Part shown: piece by piece, positions 1-5,377 of the stretch
Numbering within the stretch: the first letter of the stretch is position 1
Layout: each line of letters begins with the position of its first letter
Source: Eggerthellaceae bacterium
GTDB taxonomy: Bacteria; Actinomycetota; Coriobacteriia; Coriobacteriales; Eggerthellaceae
Reading direction: 5' to 3'
NCBI GenBank assembly: GCA_017559045.1
Contig: JAFYTB010000235.1
Span: 1 to 7,311, forward strand
Length of the DNA: 7,311 bases
The notes under the pieces: model-generated
What the model was told of the DNA's origin: nothing
Databases searched by the model: none
What the model saw: only the letters and a program-made list of their open reading frames with translations
Position numbers and translations under genes: made by a program

Positions 1-981
1 ATGAGTATGATCATGGTTGTGGCCCATGCAGTCGGCTTCCTCACAGGAATACTCATGGCATGCAACCGCGGTCGAAAGAACGTGCTCGTGGCTAGAACAG
101 CACTGATGATCGTCTGCGCAAGCCGTCTCGCGGAGATGGGCCCCCTCGCTAGCGTGATCATGGTCATGCGCGCAAGCGTGTCCATGCGCATGGTCGTGTT
201 TATGGCTATGCGCGTCATCGCAAGCATGGTCGTGACCATGCTCATGCGCGTGGTCATGCGCGTGGTCATGCGCGCAAGCATGCTCGTGGTCATGGCTGTG
301 GTCATGGTTGTGGCCATGGCTATGGTTGTGGCCACAACCATGATCGTCATCATGGTGATGACCGCACACATCGTCAGAGCAATGATCATGATGGGCGGCA
401 TCCTCGTGATGACCATACACCAACTCGGGATTAGCCGTGCAGGTAGCGCACTCACCGCCGCAGGCGCAATGATCCTGTTCACACAGCTCGTGAATACGAA
501 GCTTCTGCTCATCTCTGCGAGCAAGACGCAGAACCGCATCGACGATAAAGCCCATCACCATACCGATGACGATCTTCGCGCCCAAGATCTTCGCGATGGT
601 GGTCACCGGAACCTGCTCGGCAATGAAGATAGGAAGCATCTCGTCCGAAGTGGAAAGGAACACCGCAAACAGCGTTCCCAGGGTGACAACACGTCCGGCA
701 TACAGAGCAGCGGCGGCGGCAGAAAAACCACACTGGGGCACCACGCCCAGGAAAGCACCCAGGATGGGGCCTGCAGCGCCAGCGCGGCGAATCGCCTCCT
801 GCGTGCGTCCGCCCGTCATATGCTCAAGCCACTCCATGGCCAGGTACGTTACGAAAAGGAACGGAATGAGATACAGCACCTCGGACACCGAATGGCTGAG
901 GATATGCTGCACTATCACGTCAAGCGACTCGCCTGCGTGAGAGACATCATGGGAGTGGGAGTGTTCATGTAGTTCATTCAT
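1..981 (-). CDS. Heavy-metal exporter of the ArsP_2 / 'putative manganese transporter' family, 5' part (runs off the left edge)
   Basis: This is the first 327 codons of an integral membrane protein with no stop in the window. Residues about 33-52 form a membrane helix ending in the FLFVTYLAMEWLEH signature. Residues 71-120 hold the GPILGAFLGVVPQCGFSAAA and FLSTSDEMLPI motifs typical of the putative 10-TM heavy-metal exporter family (PF11449). Another helix covers about 132-152. From about residue 163 the protein enters a large hydrophilic loop with a Cys cluster (C167, C172, C174, C178, C181) and then about 44 His and 12 Cys within residues 191-327. The second membrane half should lie beyond the window. 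The likely role is efflux of a divalent or soft metal across the cytoplasmic membrane; the substrate cannot be read from sequence. The ATG at 981 is chosen because an in-frame TAA lies just upstream. It has no Shine-Dalgarno sequence, consistent with a leaderless message. Confidence 0.75.
   Translation of the reverse strand, partial: MNELHEHSHSHDVSHAGESLDVIVQHILSHSVSEVLYLIPFLFVTYLAMEWLEHMTGGRTQEAIRRAGAAGPILGAFLGVVPQCGFSAAAAALYAGRVVTLGTLFAVFLSTSDEMLPIFIAEQVPVTTIAKILGAKIVIGMVMGFIVDAVLRLARRDEQKLRIHELCEQDHCACGGECATCTANPELVYGHHEDAAHHDHCSDDVCGHHHDDDHGCGHNHSHGHNHDHSHDHEHACAHDHAHDHAHEHGHDHACDDAHSHKHDHAHGHACAHDHDHASEGAHLRETACADDHQCCSSHEHVLSTAVACHEYSCEEADCMGHNHDHTH
4..410 (-). repeat. Low-complexity His/Asp/Ala repeat region inside the metal exporter
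   Basis: The coding strand is dominated by CAT/CAC codons alternating with GAC, GCG, GGC and AGC, giving HDH, HAH and HGH runs. A partial duplication is visible: ACAHDH-type segments recur at about residues 235-240 and 269-274. The region lies in the predicted loop between the two membrane halves and probably binds metal. Short near-identical units such as CATGAC-CACGCG are prone to length change, so loop size may vary between strains. Confidence 0.7.
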
Positions 982-989
982 AAGGGCGC

Positions 990-995
990 ATTATA
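990..995 (-). promoter_or_regulatory. Perfect -10 box (TATAAT) for the metal exporter; probable leaderless start
   Basis: A consensus TATAAT lies on the minus strand with only 8 nt between it and the exporter ATG at 981. Transcription normally begins about 6-8 nt after the -10 box, so the first transcribed base should fall at or next to the A of the ATG. No Shine-Dalgarno sequence exists in this gap. No good -35 hexamer is seen at 16-18 bp. Confidence 0.6.
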
Positions 996-1005
996 GTCGA
1001 CGCAC

Positions 1006-1027
1006 TTCGCGCTTCTCCGCTCGCGAA
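1006..1027. promoter_or_regulatory. Dyad symmetry over the -35 region of the exporter; candidate operator
   Basis: Arms TTCGCG and CGCGAA, 6 bp each, are separated by 10 bp and centred on the place where the -35 hexamer of the exporter promoter should be. This is a plausible repressor or activator site, perhaps metal-responsive, but the arms are short and match no operator I recognise. Confidence 0.3.
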
Positions 1028-1108
1028 AACTTACATACAGAATCACCTTTTTGCGTCCGCAGCAAGGCAGCCACACGCGCCAGCCCCGCGCCCCGCCCCA
1101 CCACAAAG

Positions 1109-1165
1109 AAAAAACCCGCCGTCTCGAGCTGCGCCCCAAAAGACGCCGCTCGATCAAGCGGGTTT
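1109..1165 (-). terminator. Rho-independent terminator of the groES-groEL operon
   Basis: On the minus strand an 8-bp outer stem (AAACCCGC with GCGGGTTT) encloses an internal mismatch, a second 5-bp stem (CGAGC with GCTCG) and a further small GC stem in the loop. A run of T residues overlaps the base of the stem at 1109-1114. It begins about 50 nt after the groEL stop codon. Confidence 0.8.
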
Positions 1166-1214
1166 ATTAAGCTAGTTCAGCGAATCTTCGCTACGGACTT
1201 ACTGGAACGTCCTC

Positions 1215-2840
1215 TTAGTACATTCCGCCGCCGCCCATGGCGCCAGCCAGAGCGGACAGGTCCGGACCATCCTTCGGCTTCTCGTTGATGGTAGCCTCGG
1301 TGATGAGGATGTGGCTTGCAACGGAAGCAGCGGACTGCAGAGCGGTACGGGTAACCTTGACCGGGTCGTTCACGCCCATCTCGATCATGATGCCCTGCTC
1401 GCCAGTCTTGTAGTTGCGGCCCCAGCCCTTCTCGGCCTTCTTGACCTCGGCAACCTCGACGGAACCCTCGTAGCCAGCGTTCTCGGCGATAGCGCGCAGC
1501 GGAGCCTCGAGAGCCTTGCGAATGATGGCAACGCCGATCTTCTCCTCGTCGTCAGCCTCAACAGCGTCGAGTGCGGGGATAGCGTTCACGAGAGCGACGC
1601 CGCCGCCAGCAACGATGCCCTCCTCGACAGCTGCGCGAGTTGCCTGCAGAGCGTCCTCGATGCGGGACTTCTTCTCCTTGAGCTCGGACTCGGTAGCAGC
1701 GCCAACCTTGAGAACAGCAACGCCACCGGAAAGCTTAGCAAGGCGCTCCTGCAGCTTCTCACGATCGAAGTCGGAGTCAACATGCTCGATCTCAGCGCGG
1801 ATGTGGCCGATACGAGCGTCGATAGCAGCCTTGTCGCCAGCGCCGTCAACGATGAGGACGGAGTCCTTGGTGACCTTAACGGTGCGTGCGGTACCCAGCA
1901 TAGCGACGGTTGCGTCAGCGAGGGTCATGCCGAAGTCCTTGTCGACAACCTGAGCGCCGGTAACAACAGCGATGTCCTCGAGGATGCGCTTACGGCGATC
2001 GCCGAAGCCCGGAGCCTTAACAGCAACAACGTTGAGCGTGCCACGCAGCTTGTTGAGCAGCAGGGTTGCGAGAGCCTCGCCCTCAACGTCCTCAGCGATG
2101 AGGAGCAGCGGACGGCCAGACTTCATGACGTCCTCGAGCAGGCCGATCATGTCGCTGATGGAGGTAACCTTCTGGTCGGTGAGCAGGATGACCGGATCCT
2201 TCAGCACGGCCTCCATCTTCTCCATGTCGGTTGCCATGTAGGGGCTGATGTAGCCGCGGTCGTACTGCATGCCCTCGACGACGTCGAGATCCATGCCGAA
2301 GGTCTGAGACTCCTCGACGGAGATAGCGCCGTCGTTGCCCACAGCGTCCATAGCCTCAGCGATCTTCTGACCGATGGTTGCGTCGCCAGCGGAAATGGTA
2401 CCGACGTTAGCGATCTGCTCCTTGGTGGAGACGGGGGTTGCAGCCTCCTTGATGGAAGCAACGACAGCCTCGACAGCCTTCTCGATACCACGACGGATGC
2501 CCAGAGCGTCAGCACCAGCGGTGACGTTCTTCAGGCCCTCGGAAACGATGACGTCAGCAAGCAGCGTAGCGGTGGTGGTACCGTCGCCGGCAACGTCGTT
2601 GGTCTTAACGGCAACCTCGCGAACGAGCTGTGCGCCCATGTTCTCGACCGGATCCTCCAGGTCGACCTCGCGAGCAACGGTCACGCCGTCGTTGGTGATC
2701 AGCGGAGCGCCGTAGGTCTTCTCGATGGCCACATAACGACCCTTGGGGCCAAGGGTGACCTTAACAGCGTTGGAGAGCTTGTGCACGCCAGCGGCGAGAC
2801 CGCTGCGAGCATCTGCGTCAAACAGAATATCTTTTGCCAT
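1215..2840 (-). CDS. groEL: Chaperonin GroEL (Hsp60, Cpn60)
   Basis: This is a 541-residue group I chaperonin subunit that forms the double-ring ATP-driven folding chamber in the cytoplasm. The nucleotide site is intact: GPKGR at 31-35, GDGTTT at 85-90, and the catalytic Asp at about 396 (E. coli D398) within RIEDALQATRAAVEEG. The family signature AAVEEGIVAGGG lies at 403-414. The protein ends in a short flexible Gly/Met tail (GAMGGGGMY). The start ATG has AGGAG 6 nt upstream. Length is normal and no frameshift is seen. It follows groES by 123 nt, a gap almost entirely filled by 15-bp tandem repeats, and should be co-transcribed with groES from the CIRCE-controlled promoter. A strong terminator follows. 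Confidence 0.98.
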   Translation of the reverse strand: MAKDILFDADARSGLAAGVHKLSNAVKVTLGPKGRYVAIEKTYGAPLITNDGVTVAREVDLEDPVENMGAQLVREVAVKTNDVAGDGTTTATLLADVIVSEGLKNVTAGADALGIRRGIEKAVEAVVASIKEAATPVSTKEQIANVGTISAGDATIGQKIAEAMDAVGNDGAISVEESQTFGMDLDVVEGMQYDRGYISPYMATDMEKMEAVLKDPVILLTDQKVTSISDMIGLLEDVMKSGRPLLLIAEDVEGEALATLLLNKLRGTLNVVAVKAPGFGDRRKRILEDIAVVTGAQVVDKDFGMTLADATVAMLGTARTVKVTKDSVLIVDGAGDKAAIDARIGHIRAEIEHVDSDFDREKLQERLAKLSGGVAVLKVGAATESELKEKKSRIEDALQATRAAVEEGIVAGGGVALVNAIPALDAVEADDEEKIGVAIIRKALEAPLRAIAENAGYEGSVEVAEVKKAEKGWGRNYKTGEQGIMIEMGVNDPVKVTRTALQSAASVASHILITEATINEKPKDGPDLSALAGAMGGGGMY

Positions 2841-2855
2841 GATTTACTCCTATTA

Positions 2856-2975
2856 GCCTTGGCGAAATTAGCTTTAGCGGAATTTGCCTTTGCAGAATCG
2901 GCTTTAGCAGAATTCGCCTTTGCGAAACTTGCCTTTGCAGAATCAGCTTTCGCGGAAAATGTTCTAGCCGAGAAC
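2856..2975. repeat. 15-bp tandem repeat array (7 clear units plus 1 degenerate) between groES and groEL
   Basis: Seven consecutive 15-bp units occupy 2856-2960 with no spacer. On the plus strand each follows GC(C/T)TTnGCn(G/A)AAnnn; examples are GCTTTAGCGGAATTT and GCCTTTGCAGAATCG. A degenerate eighth unit (2961-2975) overlaps the groES stop codon. The array ends just before the groEL ribosome binding site. In the minus-strand frame shifted by +1 from groES, the units read SAKAD, SAKAS, FAKAN, SAKAD, SAKAN, SAKAN, FAKAN. That frame has no stop from 3001 down into groEL and no ATG, GTG or TTG start within the array. Function is unknown. Confidence 0.9.
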
Positions 2976-3251
2976 TGCGTACAGATCGTCTGCGCGAAGG
3001 ATCAGAACATCCTGACCATCGATGGTGATCTCGGTTCCGCCGTACTTACCGAAGACGACACGGTCGCCCTCGACTACCGGCATGGGCATGGGATTGCCAT
3101 GCTTGTCCAGCTTGCCAGGGCCAACTGCCAGAACGGTACCGGTCTGGGGCTTCTCCTTGGATTCCTTTGCCAGGTAAAGGCCGGATGCGGTTACGGACTC
3201 GGCCTCGTCAGCCTTGACGATAACGCGATCGCCCAGGGGCTTAAGGTTCAT
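2964..3251 (-). CDS. groES: Co-chaperonin GroES (Hsp10)
   Basis: This 95-residue co-chaperonin caps the GroEL ring. It begins MNLKPLGDRVIVK, the standard GroES N-terminus. The mobile loop covers about residues 17-36, with hydrophobic contact tripeptide L25-Y26-L27 where many family members have IVL or LVI. GTVLAVGPG, GDRVVFGKYGGTEI and a C-terminal YAVLG follow as expected. An upstream in-frame ATG at 3290 would add 13 residues without homology; the ATG at 3251 is preferred because GGAAGG lies 8 nt before it and it gives the usual family length. The 5' leader carries two overlapping CIRCE operators. The last codons and stop overlap the first, degenerate unit of the 15-bp repeat array. Confidence 0.96.
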   Translation of the reverse strand: MNLKPLGDRVIVKADEAESVTASGLYLAKESKEKPQTGTVLAVGPGKLDKHGNPMPMPVVEGDRVVFGKYGGTEITIDGQDVLILRADDLYAVLG

Positions 3252-3259
3252 ACGAAACG

Positions 3260-3269
3260 CCTTCCTTTC
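3260..3269 (-). promoter_or_regulatory. groES ribosome binding site (decides the start)
   Basis: GAAAGGAAGG on the minus strand lies 8 nt before the ATG at 3251 and supports that start over the upstream ATG at 3290. Confidence 0.75.
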
Positions 3270-3304
3270 AATATCGATGTAAGCATTCATGCTTGAAACC
3301 TATG

Positions 3305-3331
3305 TAACCACTCTCGAAGCGAGAGTGCTAG
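3305..3331. promoter_or_regulatory. Second, weaker CIRCE-like operator (HrcA site)
   Basis: On the minus strand CTAGCACTC, a 9-nt spacer and GAGTGGTTA match the CIRCE consensus (TTAGCACTC-N9-GAGTGCTAA) at 8 of 9 and 7 of 9 positions with exact spacing. It shares the four bases CTAG with the stronger CIRCE next to it. The spacer allows an RNA hairpin (CACTCTCG with CGAGAGTG). Confidence 0.7.
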
Positions 3332-3354
3332 CACTCTGAAGTTACGAGTGCTAA
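3328..3354. promoter_or_regulatory. CIRCE operator (HrcA repressor site) of groES-groEL
   Basis: On the minus strand TTAGCACTC, a 9-nt spacer and GAGTGCTAG match the CIRCE consensus at 17 of 18 arm positions. The site lies just downstream of the predicted start of transcription, where HrcA binding blocks expression until heat or misfolding stress titrates the repressor. HrcA itself is not in this window. Confidence 0.95.
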
Positions 3355-3364
3355 ACAGAGTGTA

Positions 3365-3392
3365 ATCATATCAGCATGCAGGGGAAATTCAA
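3365..3392 (-). promoter_or_regulatory. Vegetative promoter of groES-groEL
   Basis: On the minus strand TTGAAT (3387-3392), a 16-bp spacer and TATGAT (3365-3370) form a sigma-A type promoter. TG one base before the -10 box makes it an extended -10 promoter. Transcription would start near 3358, so the strong CIRCE covers the first transcribed bases and the leader is roughly 105 nt. Confidence 0.75.
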
Positions 3393-3430
3393 CGGAAAAT
3401 CGGCGCCTGACCGAAGGCTCTACAACCTTT

Positions 3431-3474
3431 ACGACAGGCAGCGCAGCGAGCGGCGAAGCGCGGCACGACAGGCA
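3431..3474. repeat. 10-bp direct repeat downstream of nadE
   Basis: ACGACAGGCA occurs at 3431-3440 and again at 3465-3474, 34 bp apart, flanking a GC-rich segment with GCGC/GCGAGCGG motifs. The second copy overlaps the base of the hairpin after nadE. No function is evident. Confidence 0.6.
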
Positions 3475-3497
3475 ACGCGGCCCAGCGCCGCGCTGCC
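3471..3497 (-). terminator. GC-rich hairpin right after nadE; possible terminator without a T tract
   Basis: On the minus strand an 11-bp stem (GGCAGCGCGGC with GCCGCGTTGCC, one G-U pair) surrounds a 5-nt loop, starting 2 nt after the nadE stop codon. No T run follows, so it is either an atypical terminator or a 3'-end stabilising structure. Its place between nadE and the groES promoter fits an operon end. Confidence 0.45.
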
Positions 3498-3499
3498 TC

Positions 3500-4315
3500 T
3501 TAATAGAACTTTACCTGCGGATAAGGCGGCTCGAGAGCACGCTTGAACGCATACGACGCAGCGCGCGCGAGCACTCGATCAACCTGCTCGCGATCAAAGC
3601 CCTGACCAGCGATTTCTTCTGCCGACTGACCATGCTCCATAGCCGCAATCAAAATGCGATCAAGCGTGGGATAGTCGACACCAAGACTCTTCTCATCCTC
3701 CTGATCGGGCGCAAGTTCAGCACTCGGAGGCTTGCTCAGCGTGTTCTCAGGAATAGGCGGAACCTCCCCCGCCGCACGCGCCTCTTCATTGCGCCAGCGA
3801 GCCATCGCATACACGTCGGTTTTATACACGCCGCCCATGGGCGCGAAGGCACCAGCAGTATCACCGTACAGCGTGGAATAGCCCATCATGGCCTCGCTCT
3901 TGTTGCCCGTGTTGAGCATCATCCAACCATATGCATTGGAAAGAGCCATGATGACAACCATGCGACAGCGAGCCTGGGTGTTCTCGGAAGCTAGCCCTGC
4001 AAGAGCGCCTCCGCAAACGGGATCAAGCGCACGAACGAAGGCCTCGTAAGGCTCAGTGATGGAGACAAGCGGTGCTTCGATGCCCAAATTAGCCGCAAGC
4101 GCACGAGCATCGTCGACGGAATGAGCCGAAGAGTACGGCCCGGGAAGCATGACGCCATGCCCGTGCTCGGAACCAAAAGCGTCAACGGCCATAGCAGCAA
4201 CAAGCGCGGAATCGATTCCGCCTGAAAGCCCGATAACCACATCGGAGAAGCGTGCGCCATGCACGAATTTACGCAGTTCATCTACGCAGGTGGTGTACAT
4301 CTCTCGAGGATCCAT
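3500..4315 (-). CDS. nadE: NAD+ synthetase, ammonia-dependent (stand-alone synthetase domain)
   Basis: This 271-residue enzyme makes NAD+ from nicotinate adenine dinucleotide, ATP and ammonia, the last step of NAD synthesis, in the cytoplasm. The ATP-pyrophosphatase P-loop SGGIDS is at 31-36. ENTQAR (111-116), TGNKSE (136-141), GYSTLYGD (145-152) and KPPSAEL...DQEDE (about 195-209) are the substrate-binding motifs. The wording of these motifs is closer, from memory, to the synthetase half of glutamine-dependent NadE than to short B. subtilis-type enzymes, yet no nitrilase-like glutaminase domain precedes it; hypB does. The ATG at 4315 has an excellent GGAGGAGG 5 nt upstream; a TTG at 4336 is in frame but would put that site inside the gene. 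It lies 39 nt after hypB and is probably the last gene of the tat-hyp operon. Confidence 0.93.
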   Translation of the reverse strand: MDPREMYTTCVDELRKFVHGARFSDVVIGLSGGIDSALVAAMAVDAFGSEHGHGVMLPGPYSSAHSVDDARALAANLGIEAPLVSITEPYEAFVRALDPVCGGALAGLASENTQARCRMVVIMALSNAYGWMMLNTGNKSEAMMGYSTLYGDTAGAFAPMGGVYKTDVYAMARWRNEEARAAGEVPPIPENTLSKPPSAELAPDQEDEKSLGVDYPTLDRILIAAMEHGQSAEEIAGQGFDREQVDRVLARAASYAFKRALEPPYPQVKFY

Positions 4316-4318
4316 GAA

Positions 4319-4328
4319 CCCCTCCTCC
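4319..4328 (-). promoter_or_regulatory. nadE ribosome binding site (decides the start)
   Basis: GGAGGAGGGG on the minus strand ends 3 nt before the ATG at 4315, with its AGGAGG core 5 nt away. This selects 4315 over the in-frame TTG at 4336. Confidence 0.8.
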
Positions 4329-4354
4329 GCAATCAAGAAACTCAGCGAGCCGAC

Positions 4355-5005
4355 CTACGCCTTGCGAATCTGATCGGCGAGCCAGTTGGTCCACTCCTCA
4401 ACACCCTGACCAGTGGTGGCAGAGATGGGGAAAATGGGAGCCTGCGGATTAAGACGCGTCACCGACTCAACGAAAGCCTCGTTGTTGAAATTGAACACCG
4501 GCATGGTGTCGACCTTGTTCAGGATGACGGCCTCGGCAATCTGGAAGACACCGGGGTACTTGAGCGGCTTGTCATCGCCCTCGGGAACCGACAGGATCAT
4601 GACCTTGGCGTTCTCGCCCAGATCGAAGTCGGTCGGGCACACGAGGTTGCCCACGTTCTCAATGATGATGAGGTCGAGACGCTCGAGGTCAAGCACATCG
4701 ATAGCACGCTTGATCATGGCGCTCTCAAGATGACATGCGCCACCCGTGTTGATCTGAACAGCGGGAATGCCCTGAGCCTTGATCTTCTCAGCGTCGACAC
4801 TGCTGGCGATGTCGCCCTCGATAACGGCGATATTGAACTCGTCACGCAGCGCATCGATAGTAGCCAGGATGGTGGACGTCTTACCCGAGCCCGGGCTTGC
4901 CAGGATATCCAGCACGAACACGTGATTCTCAGCGAAACGTGCGCGAAGCTGCGCAGCCAGGGAATCGTTCTTCGCCAAAATGGGCTGTTTCATATCGATA
5001 TGCAT
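4355..5005 (-). CDS. hypB: Hydrogenase/urease nickel-insertion GTPase HypB
   Basis: This 216-residue GTPase works with HypA to deliver nickel to the large subunit of [NiFe]-hydrogenases in the cytoplasm. Walker A SPGSGKTS lies at 37-44, EGDIASSVDAEK at about 63-74, ENVGNLVCP at 116-124, NKVD at 163-166 and the SAT guanine-specificity motif at 195-197. The G-domain metal ligands C91-H92 and C123 (E. coli C166, H167, C198) are all present. The N-terminal CxxCGC nickel site of E. coli and the His-rich stretch of other HypBs are absent. The start ATG lies 3 nt after the hypA stop with GAGGAG 6 nt upstream, inside the hypA 3' end, indicating translational coupling. A urease or other nickel-enzyme role is possible but no such genes are in view. 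Confidence 0.95.
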   Translation of the reverse strand: MHIDMKQPILAKNDSLAAQLRARFAENHVFVLDILASPGSGKTSTILATIDALRDEFNIAVIEGDIASSVDAEKIKAQGIPAVQINTGGACHLESAMIKRAIDVLDLERLDLIIIENVGNLVCPTDFDLGENAKVMILSVPEGDDKPLKYPGVFQIAEAVILNKVDTMPVFNFNNEAFVESVTRLNPQAPIFPISATTGQGVEEWTNWLADQIRKA

Positions 5006-5008
5006 GAG

Positions 5009-5365
5009 TTACTCCTCGGGAAGATCGACCTCAATGGAATCAATCTGCATCTCGCGGCCGGCAATGAGCTCGGTAACGAAACCGTCGCACTCAGGACAGA
5101 ACATGCTGAAGCGGTCGTGCTCGTATTCAGCGCCGCACTCAAGACAGCGGCTACACGGACGGATCATCTTCACCTCGAGCTGAGCGCCCTTGGTGAAGGG
5201 ATCATCGTCGGTCAAAGCCTCGAAGGCAAACTGCAGAGCCGTATCAACCGCCTCGGTCATCTCGCCAACGGAAAGCGACACCTTGAGCAGGCGCGTTGCG
5301 CCAGCTTCCAGAGCGGCCGCCTTCACGGAGTCGACGACTCCGGTCATGATGCCAAGCTCGTGCAT
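5009..5365 (-). CDS. hypA: Hydrogenase nickel-insertion metallochaperone HypA
   Basis: This is a 118-residue HypA, the usual family length. It starts MHELG, giving the invariant nickel ligand H2 next to E3. The zinc-binding domain has C74-x2-C77 and C90-x2-C93 (CLECG and CPEC), with an additional Cys at 71 directly upstream. G102-R-E-M and the C-terminal IDSIEV strand are typical. It hands nickel to HypB and the hydrogenase precursor. The start lies 12 nt after the tatC stop, with a weak purine stretch (GGCGGAA) as ribosome site, so translation may depend on coupling to tatC. No hydrogenase structural genes or hypCDEF are in the window. Confidence 0.95.
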   Translation of the reverse strand: MHELGIMTGVVDSVKAAALEAGATRLLKVSLSVGEMTEAVDTALQFAFEALTDDDPFTKGAQLEVKMIRPCSRCLECGAEYEHDRFSMFCPECDGFVTELIAGREMQIDSIEVDLPEE

Positions 5366-5377
5366 GTTTATTCCGCC

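Noticed and set aside
151..345. Possible CRISPR-like or regulatory repeat array at the left edge
   Set aside because: The repetition is short and irregular, has no constant repeat-spacer pattern and is explained by alternating His codons of the exporter.
1..972. Plus-strand Met/Val-rich open frame of 323 codons
   Set aside because: It is the exact antisense of the His-rich exporter: CAT codons read backward give ATG, which explains the Met runs. The minus-strand product matches a known family.
2964..3290. Longer groES starting at 3290 (13 extra residues)
   Set aside because: The extension has no resemblance to GroES proteins, and the ribosome site GGAAGG is placed for the ATG at 3251.
1311..3296. 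Plus-strand open frame of 661 codons spanning groEL and groES
   Set aside because: It is antisense to two certain genes and stays open because of their codon bias. It has no ribosome site or recognisable domain, though it crosses the 15-bp array, which it reads as A(L/F)A(E/K)x repeats.
3500..4336. Longer nadE starting at a TTG at 4336
   Set aside because: The strong Shine-Dalgarno sequence at 4319-4328 would be inside that reading and fits the ATG at 4315.
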